Shown here: piece after piece, positions 47,801 through 59,800 of the stretch
How the letters are laid out: every line of letters begins with the position of its first letter
Numbering within the stretch: position 1 is the stretch's first letter
Assembly: GCA_016716965.1 (NCBI GenBank)
Contig: JADJUP010000050.1
Coordinates: 1 to 64,000 of the forward strand
Reading direction: 5' to 3'
Source: Sulfuritalea sp.
GTDB lineage: Bacteria > Pseudomonadota > Gammaproteobacteria > Burkholderiales > Rhodocyclaceae
Length of the DNA stretch: 64,000 bases
Program-made: the position numbers and the translations under genes
The notes under the pieces: model-generated
Told to the model about the DNA's origin: nothing
The model's database searches: none
Seen by the model: only the letters and a program-made list of their open reading frames with translations

Positions 47801-50800
47801 AGCCTCAACGGCGCGCACACGGTCGTCAACAACGGCACGATCGGGTTTGCCGTAAGCGGCGTGACGCTGAGCCTGGTGATGGCCAAGGGCGCGCTGGGCG
47901 ACGGCGCCAACGCCGGAGACACCTACGTCGGCGTCTCGGTGGCGCTGACCGACGCCGAACTGATCGGGGTCTCCGGACTCGAGCTGTACGCCTCGGGCAC
48001 GCTCAAGGTGAACGCCGCCACCGACGGCATCACCACGCTGGACCTGCCGACGCGGATGAACTGGACGCTGGCCACGGCCGACGCCAACGACCCGAGCTTC
48101 CTGCTCACCAACCTGGACATCATCGCCGCGCTGGAACTGCAGGTCACCGGCAGCGCCGCGGTGGACATTGGCAACGGCGCGCTGGTAGCGACGGTAAGCG
48201 GCGTGGAACTCAACCTGGCGACGATGACGGTGACCGACGGCGTGACCACGCTGACGGGGGCCGACGTGCTGTCCTTCACCGGCACCGCGGCGCTGTTTGC
48301 CGGCACCGGCGGCAGCCTCAACGGCGCGCACACGGTCGTCAACAACGGCACGATCGGGTTTGCCGTGAGCGGCGTGACGCTGAGCCTGGTGATGGCCAAG
48401 GGTGCGCTGGGCGACGGCGCCAACGCGGGAGACACCTACGTCGGCGTCTCGGTGGCGCTGACCGACGCCGAACTGATCGGGGTCTCCGGACTCGAGCTGT
48501 ACGCCTCGGGCACGCTCAAGGTGAACGCCGCCACCGACGGCATCACCACGCTGGACCTGCCGACGCGGATGAACTGGACGCTGGCCACGGCCGACGCCAA
48601 CGACCCGAGCTTCCTGCTCACCAACCTGGACATCATCGCCGCGCTGGAACTGCAGGTCACCGGCAGCGCCGCGGTGGACATTGGCAACGGCGCGCTGGTA
48701 GCGACGGTAAGCGGCGTGGAACTCAACCTGGCGACGATGACGGTGACCGACGGCGTGACCACGCTGACGGGGGCCGACGTGCTGTCCTTCACCGGCACCG
48801 CGGCGCTGTTTGCCGGCACCGGCGGCAGCCTCAACGGCGCGCACACGGTCGTCAACAACGGCACGATCGGGTTTGCCGTGAGCGGCGTGACGCTGAGCCT
48901 GGTGATGGCCAAGGGTGCGCTGGGCGACGGCGCCAACGCGGGAGACACCTACGTCGGCGTCTCGGTGGCGCTGACCGACGCCGAACTGATCGGGGTCTCC
49001 GGACTCGAGCTGTACGCCTCGGGCACGCTCAAGGTGAACGCCGCCACCGACGGCATCACCACGCTGGACCTGCCGACGCGCATGAACTGGACGCTGGCCA
49101 CGGCCGACGCCAACGACCCGAGCTTCCTGCTCACCAACCTGGACATCATCGCCGCGCTGGAACTGCAGGTCACCGGCAGCGCCGCGGTGGACATTGGCAA
49201 CGGCGCGCTGGTAGCGACGGTAAGCGGCGTGGAACTCAACCTGGCGACGATGACGGTGACCGACGGCGTGACCACGCTGACGGGGGCCGACGTGCTGTCC
49301 TTCACCGGCACCGCGGCGCTGTTTGCCGGCACCGGCGGCAGCCTCAACGGCGCGCACACGGTGGTCAACAACGGCACGATCGGATTTGGCGTGAGCGGCG
49401 TGACGCTGAGCCTGGTGATGGCCAAGGGTGCGCTGGGCGACGGTGCCAACGCGGGAGACACCTACGTCGGCGTCTCGGTGGCGCTGACCGACGCCGAACT
49501 GATCGGGGTCTCCGGACTCGAGCTGTACGCCTCGGGCACGCTCAAGGTGAACGCCGCCACCGACGGCATCACCACGCTGGACCTGCCGACGCGGATGAAC
49601 TGGACGCTGGCCACGGCCGACGCCAACGACCCGAGCTTCCTGCTCACCAACCTGGACATCATCGCCGCGCTGGAACTGCAGGTCACCGGCAGCGCCGCGG
49701 TGGACATTGGCAACGGCGCGCTGGTAGCGACGGTAAGCGGCGTGGAACTCAACCTGGCGACGATGACGGTGACCGACGGCGTGACCACGCTGACGGGGGC
49801 CGACGTGCTGTCCTTCACCGGCACCGCGGCGCTGTTTGCCGGCACCGGCGGCAGCCTGAACGGCGCGCACACGGTGGTGAACAACGGCACGATCGGGTTT
49901 GCCGTAAGCGGCGTGACGCTGAGCCTGGTGATGGCCAAGGGCGCGCTGGGCGACGGCGCCAACGCCGGAGACACCTACGTCGGCGTCTCGGTGGCGCTGA
50001 CCGACGCCGAACTGATCGGGGTCTCCGGACTCGAGCTGTACGCCTCGGGCACGCTCAAGGTGAACGCCGCCACCGACGGCATCACCACGCTGGACCTGCC
50101 GACGCGGATGAACTGGACGCTGGCCACGGCCGACGCCAACGACCCGAGCTTCCTGCTCACCAACCTGGACATCATCGCCGCGCTGGAACTGCAGGTCACC
50201 GGCAGCGCCGCGGTGGACATTGGCAACGGCGCGCTGGTAGCGACGGTAAGCGGCGTGGAACTCAACCTGGCGACGATGACGGTGACCGACGGCGTGACCA
50301 CGCTGACGGGGGCCGACGTGCTGTCCTTCACCGGCACCGCGGCGCTGTTTGCCGGCACCGGCGGCAGCCTCAACGGCGCGCACACGGTCGTCAACAACGG
50401 CACGATCGGGTTTGCCGTAAGCGGCGTGACGCTGAGCCTGGTGATGGCCAAGGGCGCGCTGGGCGACGGCGCCAACGCCGGAGACACCTACGTCGGCGTC
50501 TCGGTGGCGCTGACCGACGCCGAACTGATCGGGGTCTCCGGACTCGAGCTGTACGCCTCGGGCACGCTCAAGGGAACGCCGCCACCGACGGCATCACCAC
50601 GCTGGACCTGCCGACGCGGATGAACTGGACGCTGGCCACGGCCGACGCCAACGACCCGAGCTTCCTGCTCACCAACCTGGACATCATCGCCGCGCTGGAA
50701 CTGCAGGTCACCGGCAGCGCCGCGGTGGACATTGGCAACGGCGCGCTGGTAGCGACGGTAAGCGGCGTGGAACTCAACCTGGCGACGATGACGGTGACCG

Positions 50801-53800
50801 ACGGCGTGACCACGCTGACGGGGGCCGACGTGCTGTCCTTCACCGGCACCGCGGCGCTGTTTGCCGGCACCGGCGGCAGCCTCAACGGCGCGCACACGGT
50901 GGTCAACAACGGCACGATCGGGTTTGCCGTAAGCGGCGTGACGCTGAGCCTGGTGATGGCCAAGGGCGCGCTGGGCGACGGCGCCAACGCGGGAGACACC
51001 TACGTCGGCGTCTCGGTGGCGCTGACCGACGCCGAACTGATCGGGGTCTCCGGACTCGAGCTGTACGCCTCGGGCACGCTCACAGGGAACGCCGCCACCG
51101 ACGGCATCACCACGCTGGACCTGCCGACGCGCATGAACTGGACGCTGGCCACGGCCGACGCCAACGACCCGAGCTTCCTGCTCACCAACCTGGACATCAT
51201 CGCCGCGCTGGAACTGCAGGTCACCGGCAGCGCCGCGGTGGACATCGGCAACGGCGCCCTGGTAGCGACGGTAAGCGGCGTGGAACTCAACCTGGCGACG
51301 ATGACGGTGACCGACGGCGTGACCACGCTGACGGGGGCCGACGTGCTGTCCTTCACCGGCACCGCGGCGCTGTTTGCCGGCACCGGCGGCAGCCTCAACG
51401 GCGCGCACACGGTCGTCAACAACGGCACGATCGGGTTTGCCGTAAGCGGCGTGACGCTGAGCCTGGTGATGGCCAAGGGCGCGCTGGGCGACGGCGCCAA
51501 CGCGGGAGACACCTACGTCGGCGTCTCGGTGGCGCTGACCGACGCCGAACTGATCGGGGTCTCCGGACTCGAGCTGTACGCCTCGGGCACGCTCAGGTGA
51601 ACGCCGCCACCGACGGCATCACGGCGCTGGACCTGCCGACGCGCATGAACTGGACGCTGGCCACGGCCGACGCCAACGACCCGAGCTTCCTGCTCACCAA
51701 CCTGGACATCATCGCCGCGCTGGAACTGCAGGTCACCGGCAGCGCCGCGGTGGACATTGGCGGCGGTGCGCTGGTAGCGACGGTAAGCGGCGTGGAACTC
51801 AACCTGGCGACGATGACGGTGACCGACGGCGTGACCACGCTGACGGGGGCCGACGTGCTGTCCTTCACCGGCACCGCGGCGCTGTTTGCCGGCACCGGCG
51901 GCAGCCTCAACGGCGCGCACACGGTCGTCAACAACGGCACGATCGGGTTTGCCGTGAGCGGCGTGACGCTGAGCCTGGTGATGGCCAAGGGCGCGCGGGG
52001 CCACGGCGCCAACGCCGGGAGACACCTACGTCGGCGTCTCGGTGGCGCTGACCGACGCCGAACTGATCGGGGTCTCCGGACTCGAGCTGTACGCCTCGGG
52101 CACGCTCAAGGTGAACGCCGCCACCGACGGCATCACCACGCTGGACCTGCCGACGCGGATGAACTGGACGCTGGCCACGGCCGACGCCAACGACCCGAGC
52201 TTCCTGCTCACCAACCTGGACATCATCGCCGCGCTGGAACTGCAGGTCACCGGCAGCGCCGCGGTGGACATCGGCAACGGCGCGCTGGTAGCGACGGTAA
52301 GCGGCGTGGAACTCAACCTGGCGACGATGACGGTGACCGACGGCGTGACCACGCTGACGGGGGCCGACGTGCTGTCCTTCACCGGCACCGCGGCGCTGTT
52401 TGCCGGCACCGGCGGCAGCCTCAACGGCGCGCACACGGTCGTCAACAACGGCACGATCGGGTTTGCCGTAAGCGGCGTGACGCTGAGCCTGGTGATGGCC
52501 AAGGGCGCGCTGGGCGACGGCGCCAACGCCGGAGACACCTACGTCGGCGTCTCGGTGGCGCTGACCGACGCCGAACTGATCGGGGTCTCCGGACTCGAGC
52601 TGTACGCCTCGGGCACGCTCAAGGTGAACGCCGCCACCGACGGCATCACCACGCTGGACCTGCCGACGCGGATGAACTGGACGCTGGCCACGGCCGACGC
52701 CAACGACCCGAGCTTCCTGCTCACCAACCTGGACATCATCGCCGCGCTGGAACTGCAGGTCACCGGCAGCGCCGCGGTGGACATTGGCAACGGCGCCCTG
52801 GTGGCGACGGTAAGCGGCGTGGAACTCAACCTGGCGACGATGACGGTGACCGACGGCGTGACCACGCTGACGGGGGCCGACGTGCTGTCCTTCACCGGCA
52901 CCGCGGCGCTGTTTGCCGGCACCGGCGGCAGCCTCAACGGCGCGCACACGGTCGTCAACAACGGCACGATCGGGTTTGCCGTAAGCGGCGTGACGCTGAG
53001 CCTGGTGATGGCCAAGGGCGCGCTGGGCGACGGCGCCAACGCCGGAGACACCTACGTCGGCGTCTCGGTGGCGCTGACCGACGCCGAACTGATCGGGGTC
53101 TCCGGACTCGAGCTGTACGCCTCGGGCACGCTCAAGGTGAACGCCGCCACCGACGGCATCACCACGCTGGACCTGCCGACGCGGATGAACTGGACGCTGG
53201 CCACGGCCGACGCCAACGACCCGAGCTTCCTGCTCACCAACCTGGACATCATCGCCGCGCTGGAACTGCAGGTCACCGGCAGCGCCGCGGTGGACATTGG
53301 CAACGGCGCCCTGGTGGCGACGGTAAGCGGCGTGGAACTCAACCTGGCGACGATGACGGTGACCGACGGCGTGACCACGCTGACGGGGGCCGACGTGCTG
53401 TCCTTCACCGGCACCGCGGCGCTGTTTGCCGGCACCGGCGGCAGCCTCAACGGCGCGCACACGGTCGTCAACAACGGCACGATCGGGTTTGCCGTGAGCG
53501 GCGTGACGCTGAGCCTGGTGATGGCCAAGGGTGCGCTGGGCGACGGCGCCAACGCGGGAGACACCTACGTCGGCGTCTCGGTGGCGCTGACCGACGCCGA
53601 ACTGATCGGGGTCTCCGGACTCGAGCTGTACGCCTCGGGCACGCTCAAGGTGAACGCCGCCACCGACGGCATCACCACGCTGGACCTGCCGACGCGGATG
53701 AACTGGACGCTGGCCACGGCCGACGCCAACGACCCGAGCTTCCTGCTCACCAACCTGGACATCATCGCCGCGCTGGAACTGCAGGTCACCGGCAGCGCCG

Positions 53801-56800
53801 CGGTGGACATCGGCGGCGGCGCCCTGGTGGCGACGGTAAGCGGCGTGGAGCTCAACCTGGCGACGATGACGGTGACCGACGGCGTGACCACGCTGACGGG
53901 GGCCGACGTGCTGTCCTTCACCGGCACCGCGGCGCTGTTTGCCGGCACCGGCGGCAGCCTCAACGGCGCGCACACGGTCGTCAACAACGGCACGATCGGA
54001 TTTGCCGTAAGCGGCGTGACGCTGAGCCTGGTGATGGCCAAGGGCGCGCTGGGCGACGGCGCCAACGCGGGAGACACCTACGTCGGCGTCTCGGTGGCGC
54101 TGACCGACGCCGAACTGATCGGGGTCTCCGGACTCGAGCTGTACGCCTCGGGCACGCTCAAGGTGAACGCCGCCACCGACGGCATCACCACGCTGGACCT
54201 GCCGACGCGGATGAACTGGACGCTGGCCACGGCCGACGCCAACGACCCGAGCTTCCTGCTCACCAACCTGGACATCATCGCCGCGCTGGAACTGCAGGTC
54301 ACCGGCAGCGCCGCGGTGGACATCGGCGGCGGCGCCCTGGTAGCGACGGTAAGCGGCGTGGAACTCAACCTGGCGACGATGACGGTGACCGACGGCGTGA
54401 CCACGCTGACGGGGGCCGACGTGCTGTCCTTCACCGGCACCGCGGCGCTGTTTGCCGGCACCGGCGGCAGCCTCAACGGCGCGCACACGGTCGTCAACAA
54501 CGGCACGATCGGGTTTGCCGTGAGCGGCGTGACGCTGAGCCTGGTGATGGCCAAGGGCGCGCTGGGCGACGGCGCCAACGCCGGGAGACACCTACGTCGG
54601 CGTCTCGGTGGCGCTGACCGACGCCGAACTGATCGGGGTCTCCGGACTCGAGCTGTACGCCTCGGGCACGCTCAAGGTGAACGCCGCCACCGACGGCATC
54701 ACCACGCTGGACCTGCCGACGCGGATGAACTGGACGCTGGCCACGGCCGACGCCAACGACCCGAGCTTCCTGCTCACCAACCTGGACATCATCGCCGCGC
54801 TGGAACTGCAGGTCACCGGCAGCGCCGCGGTGGACATCGGCGGCGGCGCCCTGGTGGCGACGGTAAGCGGCGTGGAACTCAACCTGGCGACGATGACGGT
54901 GACCGACGGCGTGACCACGCTGACGGGGGCCGACGTGCTGTCCTTCACCGGCACCGCGGCGCTGTTTGCCGGCACCGGCGGCAGCCTCAACGGCGCGCAC
55001 ACGGTCGTCAACAACGGCACGATCGGGTTTGCCGTGAGCGGCGTGACGCTGAGCCTGGTGATGGCCAAGGGTGCGCTGGGCGACGGCGCCAACGCCGGAG
55101 ACACCTACGTCGGCGTCTCGGTGGCGCTGACCGACGCCGAACTGATCGGGGTCTCCGGACTCGAGCTGTACGCCTCGGGCACGCTCAAGGTGAACGCCGC
55201 CACCGACGGCATCACCACGCTGGACCTGCCGACGCGGATGAACTGGACGCTGGCCACGGCCGACGCCAACGACCCGAGCTTCCTGCTCACCAACCTGGAC
55301 ATCATCGCCGCGCTGGAACTGCAGGTCACCGGCAGCGCCGCGGTGAATGCCTTCGGGTTCTTTGTGGTGACTGTGTCGGGCTTTGAAATGACCATGGCGA
55401 CGGCCGACATCAACAGCGGAAACGCTGCGCTCGGAACTCTTGCTGGTGCGTCCCTTGTGTCGATATCACTTGCTGGACTCGACGCTTTCGCAGGTGTTGG
55501 CGGCAGTCTGAGCAGTGCGTCAGCAAGTGCTTCGGTGGTTACCAGCGGTGCGCTCGGTTTCGAGATCAGTGGCGGCAGCGTCGCGGTTTCCATCGTCAAG
55601 CCTGGCGGACTGGCAGCAGGTGATCTGACAAGCTATACAGGATTCGAGATTGGACTCGACGGTGCGCAACTGCTGGGGGTCGACGGCCTGACTTTCATCG
55701 CCAGCGGTTCCGTACTGATCAATAAGGCAACTGACGCTGCCGGGCTTGATTCCGCCCAGCGCATTGACTGGTTCGAGGCTACCAGCCTCACCAACGATCC
55801 GGGCAATTTGATTCCTGCCTTCAGCGCGAGTTTGACCGATGCCGTTGCGCTGCAAATCGACGGTAGTGCTGCTCTCGACGTGTTCGGCTCCGTTGTCGGT
55901 ACGGCGTCGTTCAGCATCGTTCAGGGAACGCAGACGATCGGTACCGGTAACCCGTTGCTCGGCGGCGGCACACTCAACAATGCTTCGGTGATGGTGATTT
56001 CGCTCTCGAACCTTAACTTGTTTGCAGGAGTCGGCGGTGGACTTACGGTCCCGGCAGATCCGACCGACGTTTCGGCCTACGGCATCGATACGGCCGGTGC
56101 GCTGGGTTTCAGCATCGTTGGGGGCAGCGTGGATCTGGCGATCGTGCGGCCGACGGGACTGGGGCCAACCGACAAGACCAGTTATCTGGGGCTTGAGGTC
56201 ACGCTTGCCGGCGCATCGCTCATCGGGATCGAGGGATTGCAGTTCAATGCCAGCGGCACAGTCTCCGTCAACAAGGCGACCGCAGCTGACGGTACGCCCG
56301 GGGCGCAGAAGATCAATTGGGCCACAGCAACCGGGAGCTTGTTGCCGGCATTTAGCGCAGGGCTGACCAGCGGAGTTGATTTGCGCATCGCCGGACAGGC
56401 TTCGCTGGACATATTCGGTTTCGTGGTCGGTACCGCTGGGTTCACGATGGCGCAGGGCACGAGCACTGTCACGACCGGGAACAGCAACATCGGCACCGCA
56501 GGCACGCTCAACAATGCCGCGATCATGGGCGTCACCCTGACAAACCTGAACCTTTTCGCCGGAGTGGGTGCTGCGCTGAACGACAACAGCACATCGAGCC
56601 CGATTGACGACACGATCGACCTTGGTGGCGCGATCGGCTTCAGCATTACTGGCGGTAGTGTTGCCATGGGCCTGGTGCGGCCGGCAACGATTGATCCCGC
56701 CGACAAGGCCAGTTTCATGGGCATGGCGATTACCGTTGGAAGCGCATCACTGGTCGGTATCGAAGGACTGGTTCTCAAGATCAGCGGCACCGTTCTGGTA

Positions 56801-59800
56801 AACAACGCCACTGACAGCGCCGGTATTGCTGTGACTGAGCGTTTCAACTGGGCTACTTCGAGCGACGTCGACGGCCTGCTACCCGACTTTTCGTCCTTCT
56901 CATCGCTGACCAAGAACGTCGCAATGGCGATTGAAGGCAGTGCCGTAATCGATCTTTTCGGAATCATCGTCGGTAGCGCCGATTTCGACTTCTCGAGCCG
57001 CACCGTGGATGTGGACCAGAACGCGAACGGCGTGTTCTCCCTTGCAGAGAAGGACCTGCAGGATGCGACATTGCTGACGATCGGCCTGTCGAACCTGAAT
57101 CTTTTCGTGGGCGTCGGTGCAAGTCTCGATCCCGCTGGTGTGCCCATCACGACCGGCGCAATCGGATTCTCGGTCACCGATGGATCGCTGGGGCTGGCGA
57201 TCATCAGGGCGAATGCGACCACCATTGCCGGCGACAACCGCAGTTATATGGCAACGACAGCCTCACTCGGAAAGGCTAGCTTTGTTGGCCTGCCGTCGGA
57301 TATCACTATCGTAGCTGCAGACATTTCGGTGGATATCAACCGGGCATCCGGCACCATTCCACTGCTTGCCACTGCGCAGGTGCCATCGGCGCTGGATTGG
57401 ACCGCGGCGCTTGATCTGGACAACGACGGGCAATTTGGCGAGGCGCTGGTTGACGATGTGATCGCCGGTGGCCAGACGATCGCGCTCGTTGATGAATTCA
57501 CCGGTATTTCCGGAAAGCTCGGCCTGAGTGCCTTTGGCGTCGTTCAAGCATTCGCGTCGTTCGAGATGACCATCCGCACTGTGGATGTGGATGTCAATGG
57601 CGATGGCCTGATCAACTCCGCGGACCTGAACGATGCACAGTTGATGGCGCTTGAACTTGCGTTCCTGGAACTCGATCGCTCCGCGGACATAAATGGCGAT
57701 GGACTCATCGATGCCGCCGATGCCGCACTCTACGACGCACTCAAACCGGCCTCCGTCGTCGGTACCCCCGTCTTGCCCGGCTTCTTTGTCGGGGTTCCGG
57801 GTGGCCCAGGCTTCAAGGTGGATAGTGGCCGCCTGACGTTCGCGACGATCAAGGCGAATCCCGATGCGACAAAGAGTGTCGATGTGGCGCGTACCTATAC
57901 CGTCATACTCGCAAACGTCAGGGGTGCCGAGCTGGTCGGGCTGCCCGAAGGCATCGAAATCGAGGCGATCCGGCTCGACTTTGTATCGAGCGGCTCGTCG
58001 CTGTCGACGGCAACCGTTCCCGTTGGCTTGAATTGGGCTACCGCGATTGACCTGCAAGCGTCTGCGACAACCTTCGGCGCTGATCCGGTCGTGGTTGGTA
58101 CGCAAACAATTGCTCTTTCCAACCTTGATGCCGGCCTCTCCATCAGTGGCGCCCTGAAACTCAACATCCTTGGGTCGGTGCTTGCCGCAGGCGAGTTCGA
58201 GTACGACCAACTCTCCGGCCTGAACGGGAGCGACGGCGCTATCGCACTGGTTAATGCCTCGGGCACACGGCTGTCACTTTCGAATCTCCATTTCTTCGTT
58301 GGCGTAAATGGCTCGTTTGTCGAAGATGCTGACGGCAACGTCACTGGTCTCGATACCGACGACGCCATCGGTTTCAGCGTCACCGGTGCGAGCCTCGACC
58401 TGATCATCGTCAAGGAGGCGGCGGGAACGCGCAGCTGGATGGGTGTCGCTGCAAACGTCGCCGGCATGGGTGTTCACGGCCTGCCCGACGCCTTCGAACT
58501 GGAAATCCTCAACCTCGCATTGCGCTACAACGGCAAGGCCGCCGATGCAAGCAAGCTGGACTGGGCGGCCTTGGCCGCATTGCCAGGCGATGCCTTCGGT
58601 ATCGACGGGACCAGCCTTGCGGCGATTACTCGTGCCACCGACATTTCCATTTCGGGCCAGCTTTACCTGAATATCTCCAGCTTCGTGATCGTGCTTGCCG
58701 GATTCAGCATTGATCAGCAGTCGGGTATGGCCATAGATGACACCAAGGGAATCAACATTCCGATCGGAGTGCCCGGCGCCAACGTGCTCGTCATTCGATT
58801 GACCGGTGCTTACCTGTTCGTCGGAGTCGATGGCGCCATCAACAAGGCCGGGTACCAGAATCTGGCAAATCCCGGCACCTTCGAAGAAGGCCTTGAGGCG
58901 GCGGGCGCGGTTGGCTTCTTCGTCAACAATGCGGGCCTCGATCTTGCGATTGTCAGCGAACCTTTGGTGGCGGGCGGAAAGAAATGGGTCGGCGTTGCTG
59001 CGAGCATCGACAGCCTCGGTGTTACCGGATTGCCGGATGCCTTCACATTGAAGATCAGGGATCTTGAGTTTTTCTACAACGTTGCGGCGAGCAACGGTTC
59101 GCGGATGGACTGGAAGGCGCTGGCTGCCAATTCCTCCGACGGTTTCAATCTTGGCCTTGGCGCGTTGGCCCTGCTCGATAACTCGGTCGAGTTCCGGGTC
59201 GCCGGTTCGGTAATGGTCGCGATCGAGAATTTCGTTTATGTCAGTGGCAGCGTGGCGCTGCAGCGCAAGGAACTGTTCGTCAAGACGGTTGGTAGCGCGA
59301 CCACCACCAAGATGTCGGTATTGACACTAGGGGCAAGCGACCTCCGTGCATTTGTCGGAATTGGCGATGCCGACAGCGACAACGACGATTTGGTCGACGA
59401 CGATGCGACGCTTGCCCAGAATGCGATTGGCGTCGTGGTCGGGATCGATGACCTTGCAATCGTGCTTGCCAAGCCGGTTGTAGCCGTCGGCGTGCCGCCC
59501 AGCACCAAGAGTTACTTCGCGCTTTCCGGCAGCGGCAGCGCCAGCCTGATAGGCGTGGATGGCGTCGAAATCGGCGGGCGCGTCCAGATTTCGATCAACA
59601 AGGCTTCCGACAAGGCGAATCTCGCGGCCGTGACGCCGTCGATCGACTTCCTCGCGAGCGCGACATCGAATCCGGATGCATGGGGCAGCGCAGCTGGTCT
59701 GAAGGCGCCTACCGGACCCGCCTCGGACCAGTTCGTGATTGTGAATTTTGCCGAGAGCAACCTGCTCAAGGTATCGGGGTACATCACGATATCCATCGCC

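Noticed and set aside
46898..50383. Very long open frames on the opposite strand of the repeat array (over 1,100 codons)
   Set aside because: They exist only because a GC-rich repeat without antisense stops is tiled many times; their composition (Arg/Gly/Gln/His-rich) is that of shadow frames and the plus-strand frame matches the flanking unique protein.
44041..55327. CRISPR-like repetitive array
   Set aside because: Units are 513 bases with no unique spacers, lie in one coding frame and have no cas genes nearby.
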